A DNA stretch of 64,000 nt. Origin: Chryseobacterium taichungense. GTDB taxonomy: Bacteria > Bacteroidota > Bacteroidia > Flavobacteriales > Weeksellaceae. The DNA is taken from contig NZ_FOBV01000004.1 of the NCBI RefSeq assembly GCF_900109935.1, positions 310,001-374,000 on the forward strand, written 5' to 3'. The notes beneath the pieces were generated by a model. That model made no database searches and had not been told where the DNA came from. It saw only the letters and a list, made by a program, of their open reading frames with translations. Below, piece after piece: positions 26,352 through 35,097 of the stretch. The stretch's first letter is position 1; each line of letters begins with the position of its first letter. The translations under genes were made by a program, and so were the position numbers.

Positions 26352-27371
26352 ATGAATTTTGAAAACGCGAAACAGTTTTTTGAAAATACTACAGGAAAGA
26401 AATCTTCTGAGTTTATCACGTTAGCTCAAAGCGGTTCTGCGAGGGTGAATTTTCTGGCAGTCACCGAAGACAACAAATACATCGTTACCTGTAACGAAAA
26501 TATAAGGGAAAATGAAGTTTTTTTATACTATTCAAAAATTTTCTCAGGTCTCCATCTAAATACTCCTTCCATTTGTGAAATTTCAAAGGACAGAAAAATG
26601 TACATCCAGGAATTTCTGGGAGAACAAACGCTTTCCGACATTATCGAAAAAGAAGGACTTTCGGAGAATGTAAAAAATTTGGTCAGACAGACTCTAGAAA
26701 AACTTTACCAGCTACAGTCTCTCACCCAGAATAAAATTGATTATGAAAAAGCTTTTGAATACGAACGGTATGATGAGCTTCCGGTAATTCACGATCTGTA
26801 TTATTTTAAAAATTTCATCGCTGATGTTCTTGAGCTGGAATATCACAAATCTTCTTTACTGAAAGAATTTAAAAAAATAGCTGCACTGATTGAAAATTTA
26901 CAACCTAAGGGTTTAATGATCCGTGATTTTCAGGCAAGAAACATTATGGTGAACGAATACAATAAAGTTTCATTCATTGATTACCAGTCTGCTATGGAAG
27001 GTCCTTTCATGTATGATGTAATCTCTTTTTTGTTTCAGGCTAAAGCTAATTTCCCTGAAGATTTTAAAAATGAAATGCTCGATTACTATATCAATCAGTT
27101 TGATGATAATGAGAAAAAGCTTCAACTAAGAGAATCGGTAAAACCGTTGCAGCTGATGAGATTTCTTCAGGTACTGGGCGCTTACGGTTTCAGAGGTTTG
27201 ATACAGAGAAAACAACATTTCATAATAAGTCTCGAAAAAGGAATCAAAAACATTACTGCATTTGCTGAAACATGGGACGATATGAGAGACTACCCGGAAC
27301 TGAAGAGAGTAATTGAACAATTAAGCCTGGATCGTACAAAATTTAAAATTGAGGAAATTTTGAACCATTAA
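26352..27371 (+). CDS. Aminoglycoside-phosphotransferase-fold sugar kinase (AmgK-like)
   Basis: 339 aa, cytoplasmic. The APH/choline-kinase fold shows a catalytic loop MIRDFQARNIMV at about 190-200 (the usual His before Arg-Asp is Ile here) and a metal-binding FIDYQSAMEGPFMYDVISFLFQA at about 208-230. The latter resembles AmgK, the anomeric kinase for N-acetylmuramate/N-acetylglucosamine in cell-wall recycling. A MurU-like nucleotidyltransferase lies two genes downstream, as expected for AmgK-MurU. Function is inferred from motif and context. The last two codons and the stop lie in the left arm of an inverted repeat (27363-27403). Confidence 0.82.
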   Translation: MNFENAKQFFENTTGKKSSEFITLAQSGSARVNFLAVTEDNKYIVTCNENIRENEVFLYYSKIFSGLHLNTPSICEISKDRKMYIQEFLGEQTLSDIIEKEGLSENVKNLVRQTLEKLYQLQSLTQNKIDYEKAFEYERYDELPVIHDLYYFKNFIADVLELEYHKSSLLKEFKKIAALIENLQPKGLMIRDFQARNIMVNEYNKVSFIDYQSAMEGPFMYDVISFLFQAKANFPEDFKNEMLDYYINQFDDNEKKLQLRESVKPLQLMRFLQVLGAYGFRGLIQRKQHFIISLEKGIKNITAFAETWDDMRDYPELKRVIEQLSLDRTKFKIEEILNH

Positions 27372-27403
27372 GATTTTGTTTTAAGAAGTTAAGTTTAATT
27401 AAG
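27363..27403. repeat. Left arm of inverted repeat flanking the GxxExxY gene
   Basis: It is made of AACCATTAAG (27363-27372), an 8-nt gap and a 23-bp block (27381-27403, beginning TTAAGAAGTTAAG). Both blocks recur as exact reverse complements at 27829-27866. The arm overlaps the kinase stop codon. Confidence 0.85.
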
Positions 27404-27407
27404 CTTT

Positions 27408-27812
27408 ATGACGAAAAAAGAAGTTACACAACTATCTTATGAGATAACAGGTTTTGCTATAAAAGTTCATAAAACTCTTGAGCCAGGCTTACTTGAAAGC
27501 ATCTATGAAGAATGTCTGAAAATTGAACTTATAAAAAATGGATATAATGTAAAGCAACAACTTTATACTACAATCAATTATGAAGGCATTGATATAGAAA
27601 CTAAATTAGTTGTTGATTTGCTTGTAAACGATATTGTTATTGTAGAATTAAAAGCCATTGAAGAAGTTCTTCCTATTCATGAAGCTCAATTATTGACATA
27701 CATGAAGGTATTGAAAAAACCGCAAGGATTATTGATCAACTTCTTTACTGATAATATTACAAAATCTTTAAAACCTTTTATTAATGAGTATTTTAAAGGA
27801 CTGCCAAACTGA
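27408..27812 (+). CDS. GxxExxY protein (PD-(D/E)XK nuclease-like)
   Basis: 134 aa. The family hallmark GLLESIYEECL is present near residue 25. The core VVDLLVNDIVIVELKAIE (D at about 75, ELK at about 84) has the spacing of a PD-(D/E)XK nuclease active site, and HEAQLLTYMKVL follows. The family is widespread in Bacteroidetes and cyanobacteria, with no established function. The gene is enclosed by long inverted repeats and interrupts an otherwise coherent sugar-recycling operon, so it looks like a mobile cassette. Its AT content is similar to or higher than that of its neighbours. Confidence 0.85.
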   Translation: MTKKEVTQLSYEITGFAIKVHKTLEPGLLESIYEECLKIELIKNGYNVKQQLYTTINYEGIDIETKLVVDLLVNDIVIVELKAIEEVLPIHEAQLLTYMKVLKKPQGLLINFFTDNITKSLKPFINEYFKGLPN

Positions 27813-27828
27813 ATTTGATTTATCAAAT

Positions 27829-27866
27829 CTTAATTAAACTTAACTTCTTAATAGACCTTAATGGTT
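27829..27866. repeat. Right arm of inverted repeat flanking the GxxExxY gene
   Basis: Exact reverse complement of the left-arm blocks: a 23-bp block at 27829-27851, a 5-nt gap and CTTAATGGTT (27857-27866). A small hairpin (ATTTGAT/ATCAAAT, 27812-27827) lies just inside it. I saw no target-site duplication outside the arms. Confidence 0.85.
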
Positions 27867-27891
27867 AAATAAAAAAATAAATTAAAAAGAA

Positions 27892-28311
27892 ATGCTACAC
27901 ATCGACATACACAGTTTTTCATACAAAAAAGGAGGAATTCCTAAAGACACAACAGGCAACGGCGGCGGCTTTACATTCGACTGCCGTGGAATTCTTAATC
28001 CCGGAAGAATTGAAGAATATAAGATCCAGACCGGAAATGATATCGGTGTTCAGGAATACCTGGAAACAAAAACCGATATGCCTAAATTTTTAGAACTAAT
28101 CAAAAGCCTGATCTCGATTAATATTGATAATTATCTGGAAAGGGGCTTTGAGAATCTTCAGATCAACTTCGGATGTACGGGAGGACAGCACCGATCTGTA
28201 TATTCTGCTATAAAAATAGCACATTTCATCGAAGAGAAATACGATAATAAAGTTGAAATTAGCCTTCATCACGATGAACAGCACCAACTTAATATAAGTA
28301 ATAAGCAATAG
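27892..28311 (+). CDS. Stand-alone RapZ C-terminal-domain protein
   Basis: 139 aa. It aligns by eye with the C-terminal half of RapZ (YvcJ family): IHSFSYKKGGIP, GGFTFDCRGILNPG, GNDIGVQEYL, and the hallmark FGCTGGQHRSVYSA. The N-terminal P-loop ATPase half of RapZ is absent. In E. coli the RapZ C-terminal domain senses glucosamine-6-phosphate and controls GlmS through RNA binding and decay. Here the domain lies between an AmgK-like kinase and a MurU-like nucleotidyltransferase, so an amino-sugar sensing or enzyme role is plausible but not shown. Confidence 0.82.
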   Translation: MLHIDIHSFSYKKGGIPKDTTGNGGGFTFDCRGILNPGRIEEYKIQTGNDIGVQEYLETKTDMPKFLELIKSLISINIDNYLERGFENLQINFGCTGGQHRSVYSAIKIAHFIEEKYDNKVEISLHHDEQHQLNISNKQ

Positions 28312-28403
28312 GTAATAAGTAATATTTTTAACTTCGTTAAATTATTATCTATTACCTATATTTTACATCATCATTGATTACACATTACCAATTACTTATT
28401 ACC
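28311..28403. repeat. 13-bp inverted repeat in AT-rich gap
   Basis: GGTAATAAGTAAT (28311-28323) and its reverse complement (28391-28403), with further TATTACC words between them. It begins at the end of the preceding CDS and stops 9 bp before the next ATG. It looks like a dispersed AT-rich intergenic repeat. Confidence 0.55.
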
Positions 28404-28411
28404 CATAAAAT

Positions 28412-29125
28412 ATGAAGGCTTTAATTTTTGCGGCGGGAAAGGGAACCCGGCTGAAACCATTTACCGATCATCATCCTAAAGCTTTGGCGAAGGTAAATGA
28501 TATTCCGCTTCTGGAAAGAAATATTAAATATTTAAAAAATTTCGGAATAAATGACTTTGTCATCAATATTCATCATTTTGGAAATCAAATAGTTGATTTT
28601 TTAAAGCGAAATGACAATTTTGGATGTAAAATAGAGATATCAGACGAATCCAATGAACTGTTGGAAACAGGTGGCGGCTTAATTTTTGCTAGAAAATTTC
28701 TCGATCATGGTGAAGATTTTCTGATCATGAACGCCGATATTCTTACAGATATGAACATCACCCATTTTGTAGAATACCACAAAAAGATAAAAGATTTTGC
28801 TACATTAGCTGTTTCGGACAGAGAAAGTTCGAGAAAACTGCTTTTCAATGATGAAATGATTTTAAGGGGCTGGCTTAATGTGCAAACCGGTGAACAGAGA
28901 CTCGCGGAGTTCAATAAAGGTTTCAAAGCTCTTGCTTTCAGCGGAATTCACTGCATTAATCCTTTTATCTTTGAAAAAATTAAAAGAACAGGCAAATTTT
29001 CAGTGATGGAAGAATACCTTGATCTGATGCAGACTGAGCAGATTCATGGTTTTGTGCATGAAAGCATCCTTATTGATGTCGGAAAACCGCAATCCATAAC
29101 AGAAGCCGAAAAATATTTTAAATAA
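28412..29125 (+). CDS. Sugar nucleotidyltransferase, MurU-like
   Basis: 237 aa, the length of MurU-type enzymes. It has the nucleotidyltransferase signature AAGKGTRLKPFTDHHPKALAKV at residues 7-28, EISDESNELLETGGG, a metal-binding MNADILTDM, and the ending GKPQSITEAEKYF. MurU transfers UMP to N-acetylmuramate-1-phosphate, letting recycled wall sugars re-enter as UDP-MurNAc. The AmgK-like kinase in the same cluster supports this over a generic mannose or glucose nucleotidyltransferase. Substrate remains an inference. Confidence 0.82.
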   Translation: MKALIFAAGKGTRLKPFTDHHPKALAKVNDIPLLERNIKYLKNFGINDFVINIHHFGNQIVDFLKRNDNFGCKIEISDESNELLETGGGLIFARKFLDHGEDFLIMNADILTDMNITHFVEYHKKIKDFATLAVSDRESSRKLLFNDEMILRGWLNVQTGEQRLAEFNKGFKALAFSGIHCINPFIFEKIKRTGKFSVMEEYLDLMQTEQIHGFVHESILIDVGKPQSITEAEKYFK

Positions 29126-29131
29126 TTTGTA

Positions 29132-29884
29132 ATGGGAATTGAAGGAACCAGAGACGAAAGTTTGGTAAATCCTGAACTTGATATTAATGAAACAAAGCTC
29201 CAGAATAGTCTGCGTCAGAAGACCTGGGACGAAACCATCACCAAAGACAGCTGGATGGTTTTCAAAGTAATGGCGGAATTTGTGGATGGTTATGAAAAAT
29301 TGGCTAAGATAGGCCCGTGTGTTTCTATTTTTGGATCTGCAAGACTGAAACCTCAGAGCAAATATTATAAAATGGCGGTGGAAATCGCAGAGAAAATCAC
29401 AAAAATCGGTTTCGGAATTATTACAGGAGGAGGCCCAGGAATTATGGAAGCAGGAAATAAAGGGGCTTTTAATGTTCAGGGCAAATCTATAGGCCTTAAT
29501 ATCGATCTTCCTTTTGAACAGCACTTCAATCCTTATATCAATAAATCATACTCCATGAACTTCGACTATTTCTTTGTAAGAAAGGTCATGTTTGTAAAAT
29601 ATTCCCAAGGATTTGTCGTGATGCCGGGAGGTTTCGGAACGTTGGATGAATTTACAGAGGCATTAACTTTAATTCAGACCAATAAAATAGGAAGATTCCC
29701 TATTGTGTTAGTAGGAACTGAATTCTGGAGTGGCTTGCTGGATTGGTTTAAAGCAACTTTACTTAAAGAAAAAATGATTCATGAAGAAGATCTCGATCTT
29801 TACCGTGTGGTAGATACCGCTGATGAAGCAGTCGCGCATATCAAAGCATTTTATGATAAGTATTCTGTAAATGTGAACTTTTAA
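29132..29884 (+). CDS. LOG-family (TIGR00730) Rossmann-fold protein
   Basis: 250 aa. Motifs GGGPGIMEAGN and PGGFGTLDEFTEALTLIQT are those of the LOG/lysine-decarboxylase-like family, whose characterised members cleave ribose-5-phosphate from cytokinin or purine nucleoside monophosphates. An N-terminal extension (about 40 residues, IEGTRDESLVNPELDINE) is typical of the Bacteroidetes variant. It starts 6 bp after the nucleotidyltransferase gene and is therefore probably in the same operon, although a functional link is not obvious. Confidence 0.88.
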   Translation: MGIEGTRDESLVNPELDINETKLQNSLRQKTWDETITKDSWMVFKVMAEFVDGYEKLAKIGPCVSIFGSARLKPQSKYYKMAVEIAEKITKIGFGIITGGGPGIMEAGNKGAFNVQGKSIGLNIDLPFEQHFNPYINKSYSMNFDYFFVRKVMFVKYSQGFVVMPGGFGTLDEFTEALTLIQTNKIGRFPIVLVGTEFWSGLLDWFKATLLKEKMIHEEDLDLYRVVDTADEAVAHIKAFYDKYSVNVNF

Positions 29885-29942
29885 TTGGCATATTATTTGT
29901 CACCTTTAATAAACAATCATGATTGTAACTATATTATCTAAG

Positions 29943-30413
29943 ATGAAAAATTATTTTTATATATCAGGAATATTAGCACTTTGTGTGTTAATGAGTTTCA
30001 TGTATGTAGACTTTTTCTCTTCAATGACAAAAGTGGACTATATCGAAGGAAGCAAAACATTGAAGTTTACCACAAAAATGAATACCAATCATATTTCCGA
30101 TGCTATTAAAATAAACCCTAATACGGCAGCTTTTGAGGCAGAAGTAAAAAAATATGTAAACAATAATTTTGATGTGTATGTCAATGGCTCTCCGAAAACG
30201 GTAACTTTCACGGGAAGTCAGGTAAGCGGAGAAACAGTATGGGTATATTTTGAGACCGGAGGCGTTTCAGATATCAATACCTTAAAAATTAAAAACACCA
30301 TCCTTCTGAATGCTTTTCCAAAACAGATTAACCTTGTCAATATTGCTTATAAAGGAAAACAAAGGACAATGAATTTCCAACGGGGAAAAGAAGTGAATGA
30401 GGTTTCTTTTTAA
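29943..30413 (+). CDS. DUF6702 family periplasmic or exported protein
   Basis: 156 aa from the Met at 29943 (MKNYFYISGILALCVLMSFMYVDFF), preferred because it gives a proper signal sequence; an in-frame Met eight codons earlier is also possible. The body shows the family pattern MTKVDYIEGSKTLKFTTKM, ...NNFDVYVNGSPKTVTFTG, ...IKNTILLNAFPKQINLVNI. Members are common in Flavobacteriia and of unknown function. It is followed by a strong terminator. Confidence 0.75.
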   Translation: MKNYFYISGILALCVLMSFMYVDFFSSMTKVDYIEGSKTLKFTTKMNTNHISDAIKINPNTAAFEAEVKKYVNNNFDVYVNGSPKTVTFTGSQVSGETVWVYFETGGVSDINTLKIKNTILLNAFPKQINLVNIAYKGKQRTMNFQRGKEVNEVSF

Positions 30414-30431
30414 AATTAAATAAATAATATC

Positions 30432-30458
30432 AACCACTGCTGATGCGGTGGTTTTTTA
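30432..30458 (+). terminator. Intrinsic terminator
   Basis: Stem AACCACTGC (30432-30440) with GCGGTGGTT (30445-30453), then a T tract. Confidence 0.85.
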
Positions 30459-30470
30459 TTTTAATGTAAA

Positions 30471-30502
30471 CTTAAAGCTGCCTTTTTCAGACAGCTTTAA
30501 AG
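30471..30502 (-). terminator. Hairpin at the end of the DUF5689/TonB operon
   Basis: CTTAAAGCTG (30471-30480) with CAGCTTTAAAG (30492-30502). It lies 20 bp after the minus-strand stop codon and back to back with the + strand terminator. Confidence 0.55.
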
Positions 30503-30521
30503 ATTAATATTGCAACAATGA

Positions 30522-31940
30522 TTATTGAACCGTGATATCATCTAATTGAACGGTTGTAGTAATTCCTGAACTGTTCCCCTGATATTTAAATACAATAAAT
30601 CCATTTCCTGTAAGGTTAACCGGAAGGCTGAATGTACCCGCCGAAACGAAAGTTCCATATCCACTTGCAGGAGCGGTAGGAAATGTAAAATTTGATGTGA
30701 TTTCATTCAATGTAGCAGTAGAGATATCTGAACCCGGAGTATAATTTGTTGTCGTATAAACTTTTAGGGCTACTCCATTGTAATATCCTACATTTACTCT
30801 GAATGAAAGAGAATTGGCAGCCGTAAAATCTACAGGAACCATAAAAAAAGTATCATAGGCTGTACCCGCTGTTCCACCGTTAGCCGAAAGCTGAATGTAT
30901 TTATTGCTGCTAAAAGATCTTACTTCCCAATATCTGGATCCTGTATATGCATAATTTAAGTATTTAGGAAATGTATTGAAATACGGAGAAGAAGTATTGG
31001 CCGGATAACTTTCAAAATTTTCTGTAAATGATCCTGAATAAGAAATAGTAGTACCTCCTAAAACACCTTCTGCAAAACGTGATCTGGTAAAATTAATATC
31101 ACTAATTCCTCTGATTATATTTTGGTAAGGAGTTGCTCCGGTTCCATATTTGCTCACAACGAAAGTAATATCTCCGCTTTTATCAGGAATAACATAAGAA
31201 GTTGGTTTGAAGAAACCATCAGTTCTTAAAATACCCGTGTTTCCGGCAGCATCAACCAAAGTCCTGTTTGTATCGACAAAAGCTCCGGATGCATCTTTAT
31301 TCATTAAAGGTAAACCTACTTCATTTTTTACAAACTGAACATTTTTAACAGTTGCCAATGTATTTACATACTTCGGATCCTTGATCTGAGCCAATGTCAG
31401 TTCCTGAGGAACTATGTTTGCGATATCAAGGCCTGCTCCATTACAAACACCTGAAATATATCTGCTGATAATAGATTCAGGAATTCTACCGATTGCATAA
31501 TCAGGATCTTTAACTCCCAAAGTGATTACATCGCTTGATTTCCCGATTACCATTCCGTTTGCCCGGATTCTGATGTGTGATCCGACAGGAAAATCAGCAT
31601 AGTTCAGGGATTTATTGATCCCCACAACCAATCCTACCGTTGGATTTTGTGGTTTATCCTGGAAAACAAGTGTTTTATAAAAGTTTCCATTCCCATCAGA
31701 AGAAACAACATATCCGTCAAAAATTACTTCAGGGTGTGTGCCGTCCTGAGCAGGAACCGTGTATACACCGGAAGCCGGCGATAGTGCCACAAACTCAGCC
31801 ATCGTCATGGTAGGAGCATTAAATTTATTATTACATACAATTTCCGGTGCATCCCATTTATCGTCATGAATGCAGGAAAGCTGGACAGCTCCTAATACGG
31901 CTATTCCCAAACTGATTTTTAAGAAATTTTTTATATTCAT
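30522..31940 (-). CDS. DUF5689 domain lipoprotein
   Basis: 472 aa. Lipoprotein signal ending AVQLSC (Cys 23) followed by IHDD, so it is likely outer-membrane anchored and surface exposed. Residues about 45-265 (PTMTMAEFVAL, GYVVSSDGNGNFYKTLVFQD, LNYADFPVGSHIRIRANGMVIGK) fit DUF5689, an OB-fold-like domain related to those attached to extracellular nucleases. The C-terminal part (SFTENFESYPANTSSPYF..., VQLDDITV) is a jelly-roll of the choice-of-anchor-J type. It lies 25 bp after the TonB receptor gene, forming a SusC/SusD-like pair without a SusD homologue. Confidence 0.82.
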   Translation of the reverse strand: MNIKNFLKISLGIAVLGAVQLSCIHDDKWDAPEIVCNNKFNAPTMTMAEFVALSPASGVYTVPAQDGTHPEVIFDGYVVSSDGNGNFYKTLVFQDKPQNPTVGLVVGINKSLNYADFPVGSHIRIRANGMVIGKSSDVITLGVKDPDYAIGRIPESIISRYISGVCNGAGLDIANIVPQELTLAQIKDPKYVNTLATVKNVQFVKNEVGLPLMNKDASGAFVDTNRTLVDAAGNTGILRTDGFFKPTSYVIPDKSGDITFVVSKYGTGATPYQNIIRGISDINFTRSRFAEGVLGGTTISYSGSFTENFESYPANTSSPYFNTFPKYLNYAYTGSRYWEVRSFSSNKYIQLSANGGTAGTAYDTFFMVPVDFTAANSLSFRVNVGYYNGVALKVYTTTNYTPGSDISTATLNEITSNFTFPTAPASGYGTFVSAGTFSLPVNLTGNGFIVFKYQGNSSGITTTVQLDDITVQ

Positions 31941-31965
31941 TTTTTTATGTTTCTGTGATTAATTT

Positions 31966-34851
31966 TTAGAATCTAAGCTGTAGATTTACGAAATAAGAGC
32001 GTCCTTGCGTATACCAGTATTTTGGAGCGAAATTAGGATATCTGCTATTGTAGTCATTTTCAAAATCTACATTACCATTTGCACTTCTTATTTGTTCAAA
32101 ACCACCGGTAATATATTTCCTGTTATCCAATATATTATTCACTGAACCGGAGATCATAACATAATATTTGCCTGCAATCCAGGATTTTCCGACGTTTGCA
32201 TTTACGAAGAATGATGAAGGAAGCTTTACCTGTTGCATGTATCGCTCTATTTTCGGATCATCAAGATTAATAAAAGGCGTACTGCTGCTATTGTTTTGAA
32301 TGAATTCATCTGTTCTGAGAATCGCAGAAGGATCGAGATTATTATCATCAAGATAATTCCAGTTAGCTCCAAACCACCAATATTTCGGAGAACTGTATCT
32401 GAATCCTGCAGAGAAAGCTTTTTGGGCAGTTCCTCCAACTTTAAAATCTTTTATATAGGCAGTTCCTAAGTTTGCATAAGGAGCCGCCATTACATCTGAA
32501 GAAATATATACATCCGGATTGTTTGTATATTTATATTCTCCCCAGCTTGCAACACCCTGTAATGAAAGAGTGGGTAATACTTTTATGTCAACCCCCAATT
32601 CTGCCCCCATGCTTCTCTTATTTACATTAGACATGGTCTGCGTAACAAATGCGCTGGCTGTTTTATCCTCTGTTCCTGCATCTGCCTCGGAAATATTAAT
32701 CACTAAGCCGTCTGCAAAGAACCGCTGAACACTGGTGTCATTTTGTGTATTTACAAGATATCCTGTAGCTCTTAATTTCAGCAAAGGCGTTGAGATAACA
32801 TAACTTAAATCATTTGCGATGACAACAGAACTTTTAATATTTGGGACGGAATAATTGTTTACTCTTGGATTGATAAAGATATCTTCTAAGAAAGGCGCCT
32901 GAGAAAAATAGGCTCCATTGTAGACAAAGAAATTTCTCCCGTTAAGCCTATAAACAGCCTGCCCTTTTACACCATAATTCCAATAATCGTAATCCTTGCT
33001 TTTTCCGAAAGAGTTGTTCTGGTAAAGATAATTTTTAAAAAGACCTTCTCTGTTTGATGTAGAATAGCCTAAAAGAGCACTAACGAATATATCAAATTGT
33101 CCGGATGATAATTTCACTTCGGGATTTACTTTTACATCCTGTCTTCTAAGAATATAATCATAATTGATCTTATCGCTAACATGTTTCGCCAATTGTGAAT
33201 CATTTATATTATAAAATCCGGAAGATCCTGCTTTATTAGAATCCGCATACGGATCGACATTCAGTGCAAAATCAGCTCCCAAAAGATCATTAACCTCTCT
33301 ATAATATTCTGATTTGAAATTCTGATAAGAAACGTTTAATAAAAATTTTGTCTTATCGTTTAAATTATAAGTGTAATGTGTTGTTGCATTTAAAATTTTA
33401 TCATCACTTACATCATTGACTAAAAAATATTTAGCTCTTCTTCCTGTAAGACCGTATCTTGTTGACATTTCTGCCTGATCAACAGCATCATTTGCCTGAT
33501 TTGCCGCGTACAATGCGTTCCAGTTGATCTGAGTAAAGTCCTGATTATTATTGAGCCAATTATCATTTGCTGCCTGATATGCTTCGAATAGTTTTTCATA
33601 GTTAACAGCCGGTGTATTATTATGATATTGACTATAGATAATACTGTTCAGATAATAACTAGGCAATTTTTTGTAGTAAGTCGGTGAAGGATTCTGGGCA
33701 TTCTGCCAGTCTAATCTAGAACCTTTATCTTTTCCGAATTGGTAAGAGATTGTAGTCCACAAATTTGATTTACTATTGATTTTCAGGAAATCCTGTAACT
33801 GGAAAATAGGCTGAAAGCCTTTTCTCACCCGTTCATTTCTCTTTTCTCCATCCTGCCATCCCCAGTAAGAATTGTAGTGTACCCCTCTGTAATCGTAAAC
33901 TTCCTGAGTACTTGGACTTGATGTTGATCTTCTGTAAGGTGAAGCAAAAGCATTAAAAGTAATGCTATGATTGTCATTGATTTTCTTTTCAATACCTAAA
34001 TAAGTTCCATACGCATCATAAAAAGTTCCTTCCTGAATCCCTTCTTCAGCCCATCTTTTAGCACCCATAACCGTAAATGCCCAGCCTTTTCTGTTCATCC
34101 CCGAAGTATATCGTAAAGAAACTCTTTGACGATAATTCCTGTTGGTAACGGAATATGTAGCCTGAAATCCTTTTCTGTACTCGCTGGCTTTCGTATTTTT
34201 ATAAATGATCCCATTAGCACCACCAAAAGCATATTCAGAGGGAGAATGGTTGGCAGAAATTTCCGGATATCTTACAATTTCATTAAGACCTCCCCAATTA
34301 GAAAAATCAACATTGCCATTATCTGATTTTACCATTGAAGCACCGTTCAATATATTTTCAGAAGTTCTGCCGTCAATTCCTCTTGGTCGGAACCAGTAAA
34401 ATCCCAAATCAAACGCAGAAATTCTGTTGAATACATCTTGAGAAGATTGAAGTAAGCCTACAGTAGAAACCTGATTGCTGGTTTCACCATCATCTCCGCC
34501 CGTGTCGATAATTGCTAAACCCTGATCTGCAGCTGTAAGTACAGAATAGAGGGTAATCACTCCAAGATTCTTCTGCTTCTCATTGTCCATCACATCAAAC
34601 TCCATTATTTTTGTTTCGTAATTTGGTTTTGTGATTACAATTTGGTAGTGTCCTGGCATCAGATCAACAAATTGGAAATATCCGATTTTGTCCGCCGTCA
34701 CATCATTGTCTTTCCCTTTAATATCTACCTCTGCCCTTTCGACAGGTTTCCCATTATCATCCTTAATATACGCAAATACAGTACTCTGCGCAAAATAATA
34801 TGAAGCTGGAAACAGAGTAAATAAAGAGACTAATGATAATTTTTTCATCAT
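31966..34851 (-). CDS. SusC-like TonB-dependent receptor with carboxypeptidase-like N-terminal domain
   Basis: 961 aa. Signal peptide (MMKKLSLVSLFTLFPASYYFAQ; the second Met is also possible). Residues about 23-105 are a carboxypeptidase-regulatory-like domain (VFAYIKDDNGKPVERAEVDIKG...GYFQFVDLMPGHYQI). A plug (...FDLGFYWFRPRGIDGRTSENILNGASMV) and a large barrel follow, ending in SYFVNLQLRF with terminal Phe. The paired DUF5689 lipoprotein and the divergent secreted nuclease suggest uptake of nucleic-acid breakdown products; this is context-based. Confidence 0.9.
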   Translation of the reverse strand: MMKKLSLVSLFTLFPASYYFAQSTVFAYIKDDNGKPVERAEVDIKGKDNDVTADKIGYFQFVDLMPGHYQIVITKPNYETKIMEFDVMDNEKQKNLGVITLYSVLTAADQGLAIIDTGGDDGETSNQVSTVGLLQSSQDVFNRISAFDLGFYWFRPRGIDGRTSENILNGASMVKSDNGNVDFSNWGGLNEIVRYPEISANHSPSEYAFGGANGIIYKNTKASEYRKGFQATYSVTNRNYRQRVSLRYTSGMNRKGWAFTVMGAKRWAEEGIQEGTFYDAYGTYLGIEKKINDNHSITFNAFASPYRRSTSSPSTQEVYDYRGVHYNSYWGWQDGEKRNERVRKGFQPIFQLQDFLKINSKSNLWTTISYQFGKDKGSRLDWQNAQNPSPTYYKKLPSYYLNSIIYSQYHNNTPAVNYEKLFEAYQAANDNWLNNNQDFTQINWNALYAANQANDAVDQAEMSTRYGLTGRRAKYFLVNDVSDDKILNATTHYTYNLNDKTKFLLNVSYQNFKSEYYREVNDLLGADFALNVDPYADSNKAGSSGFYNINDSQLAKHVSDKINYDYILRRQDVKVNPEVKLSSGQFDIFVSALLGYSTSNREGLFKNYLYQNNSFGKSKDYDYWNYGVKGQAVYRLNGRNFFVYNGAYFSQAPFLEDIFINPRVNNYSVPNIKSSVVIANDLSYVISTPLLKLRATGYLVNTQNDTSVQRFFADGLVINISEADAGTEDKTASAFVTQTMSNVNKRSMGAELGVDIKVLPTLSLQGVASWGEYKYTNNPDVYISSDVMAAPYANLGTAYIKDFKVGGTAQKAFSAGFRYSSPKYWWFGANWNYLDDNNLDPSAILRTDEFIQNNSSSTPFINLDDPKIERYMQQVKLPSSFFVNANVGKSWIAGKYYVMISGSVNNILDNRKYITGGFEQIRSANGNVDFENDYNSRYPNFAPKYWYTQGRSYFVNLQLRF

Positions 34852-34909
34852 GAGTAATTTATTTAAATTTTTTTTCTTCTTAGTTTTCGAGCTTAAAAGT
34901 TTAGGGCGA

Positions 34910-34917
34910 CAAATTTA
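34910..34917 (-). promoter_or_regulatory. Possible -7 element (TAAATTTG, minus strand)
   Basis: It matches TAnnTTTG 58 nt upstream of the receptor start; no TTTG was found at the -33 distance, so confidence is limited. The rest of the 246-bp divergent gap is very AT-rich without other clear signals. Confidence 0.35.
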
Positions 34918-35097
34918 AATAAAGTTTACATTTTATCATAAAAACAGTCGTTTTTTTTATTAATATTGCAATAAACAAAACCAAAACCACAAGTTACAGT
35001 CAAACAAAACGCGTTTAATTTAATGATTAATCAAAGTATTATAATTATAAATAATTAAATTTTAAGATTAAATAATTATTAATGATAATTTAAAATA

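Noticed and set aside
27363-27866. Complete IS element around the GxxExxY gene
   Set aside because: No transposase and no visible target-site duplication; reported as a putative cassette only.
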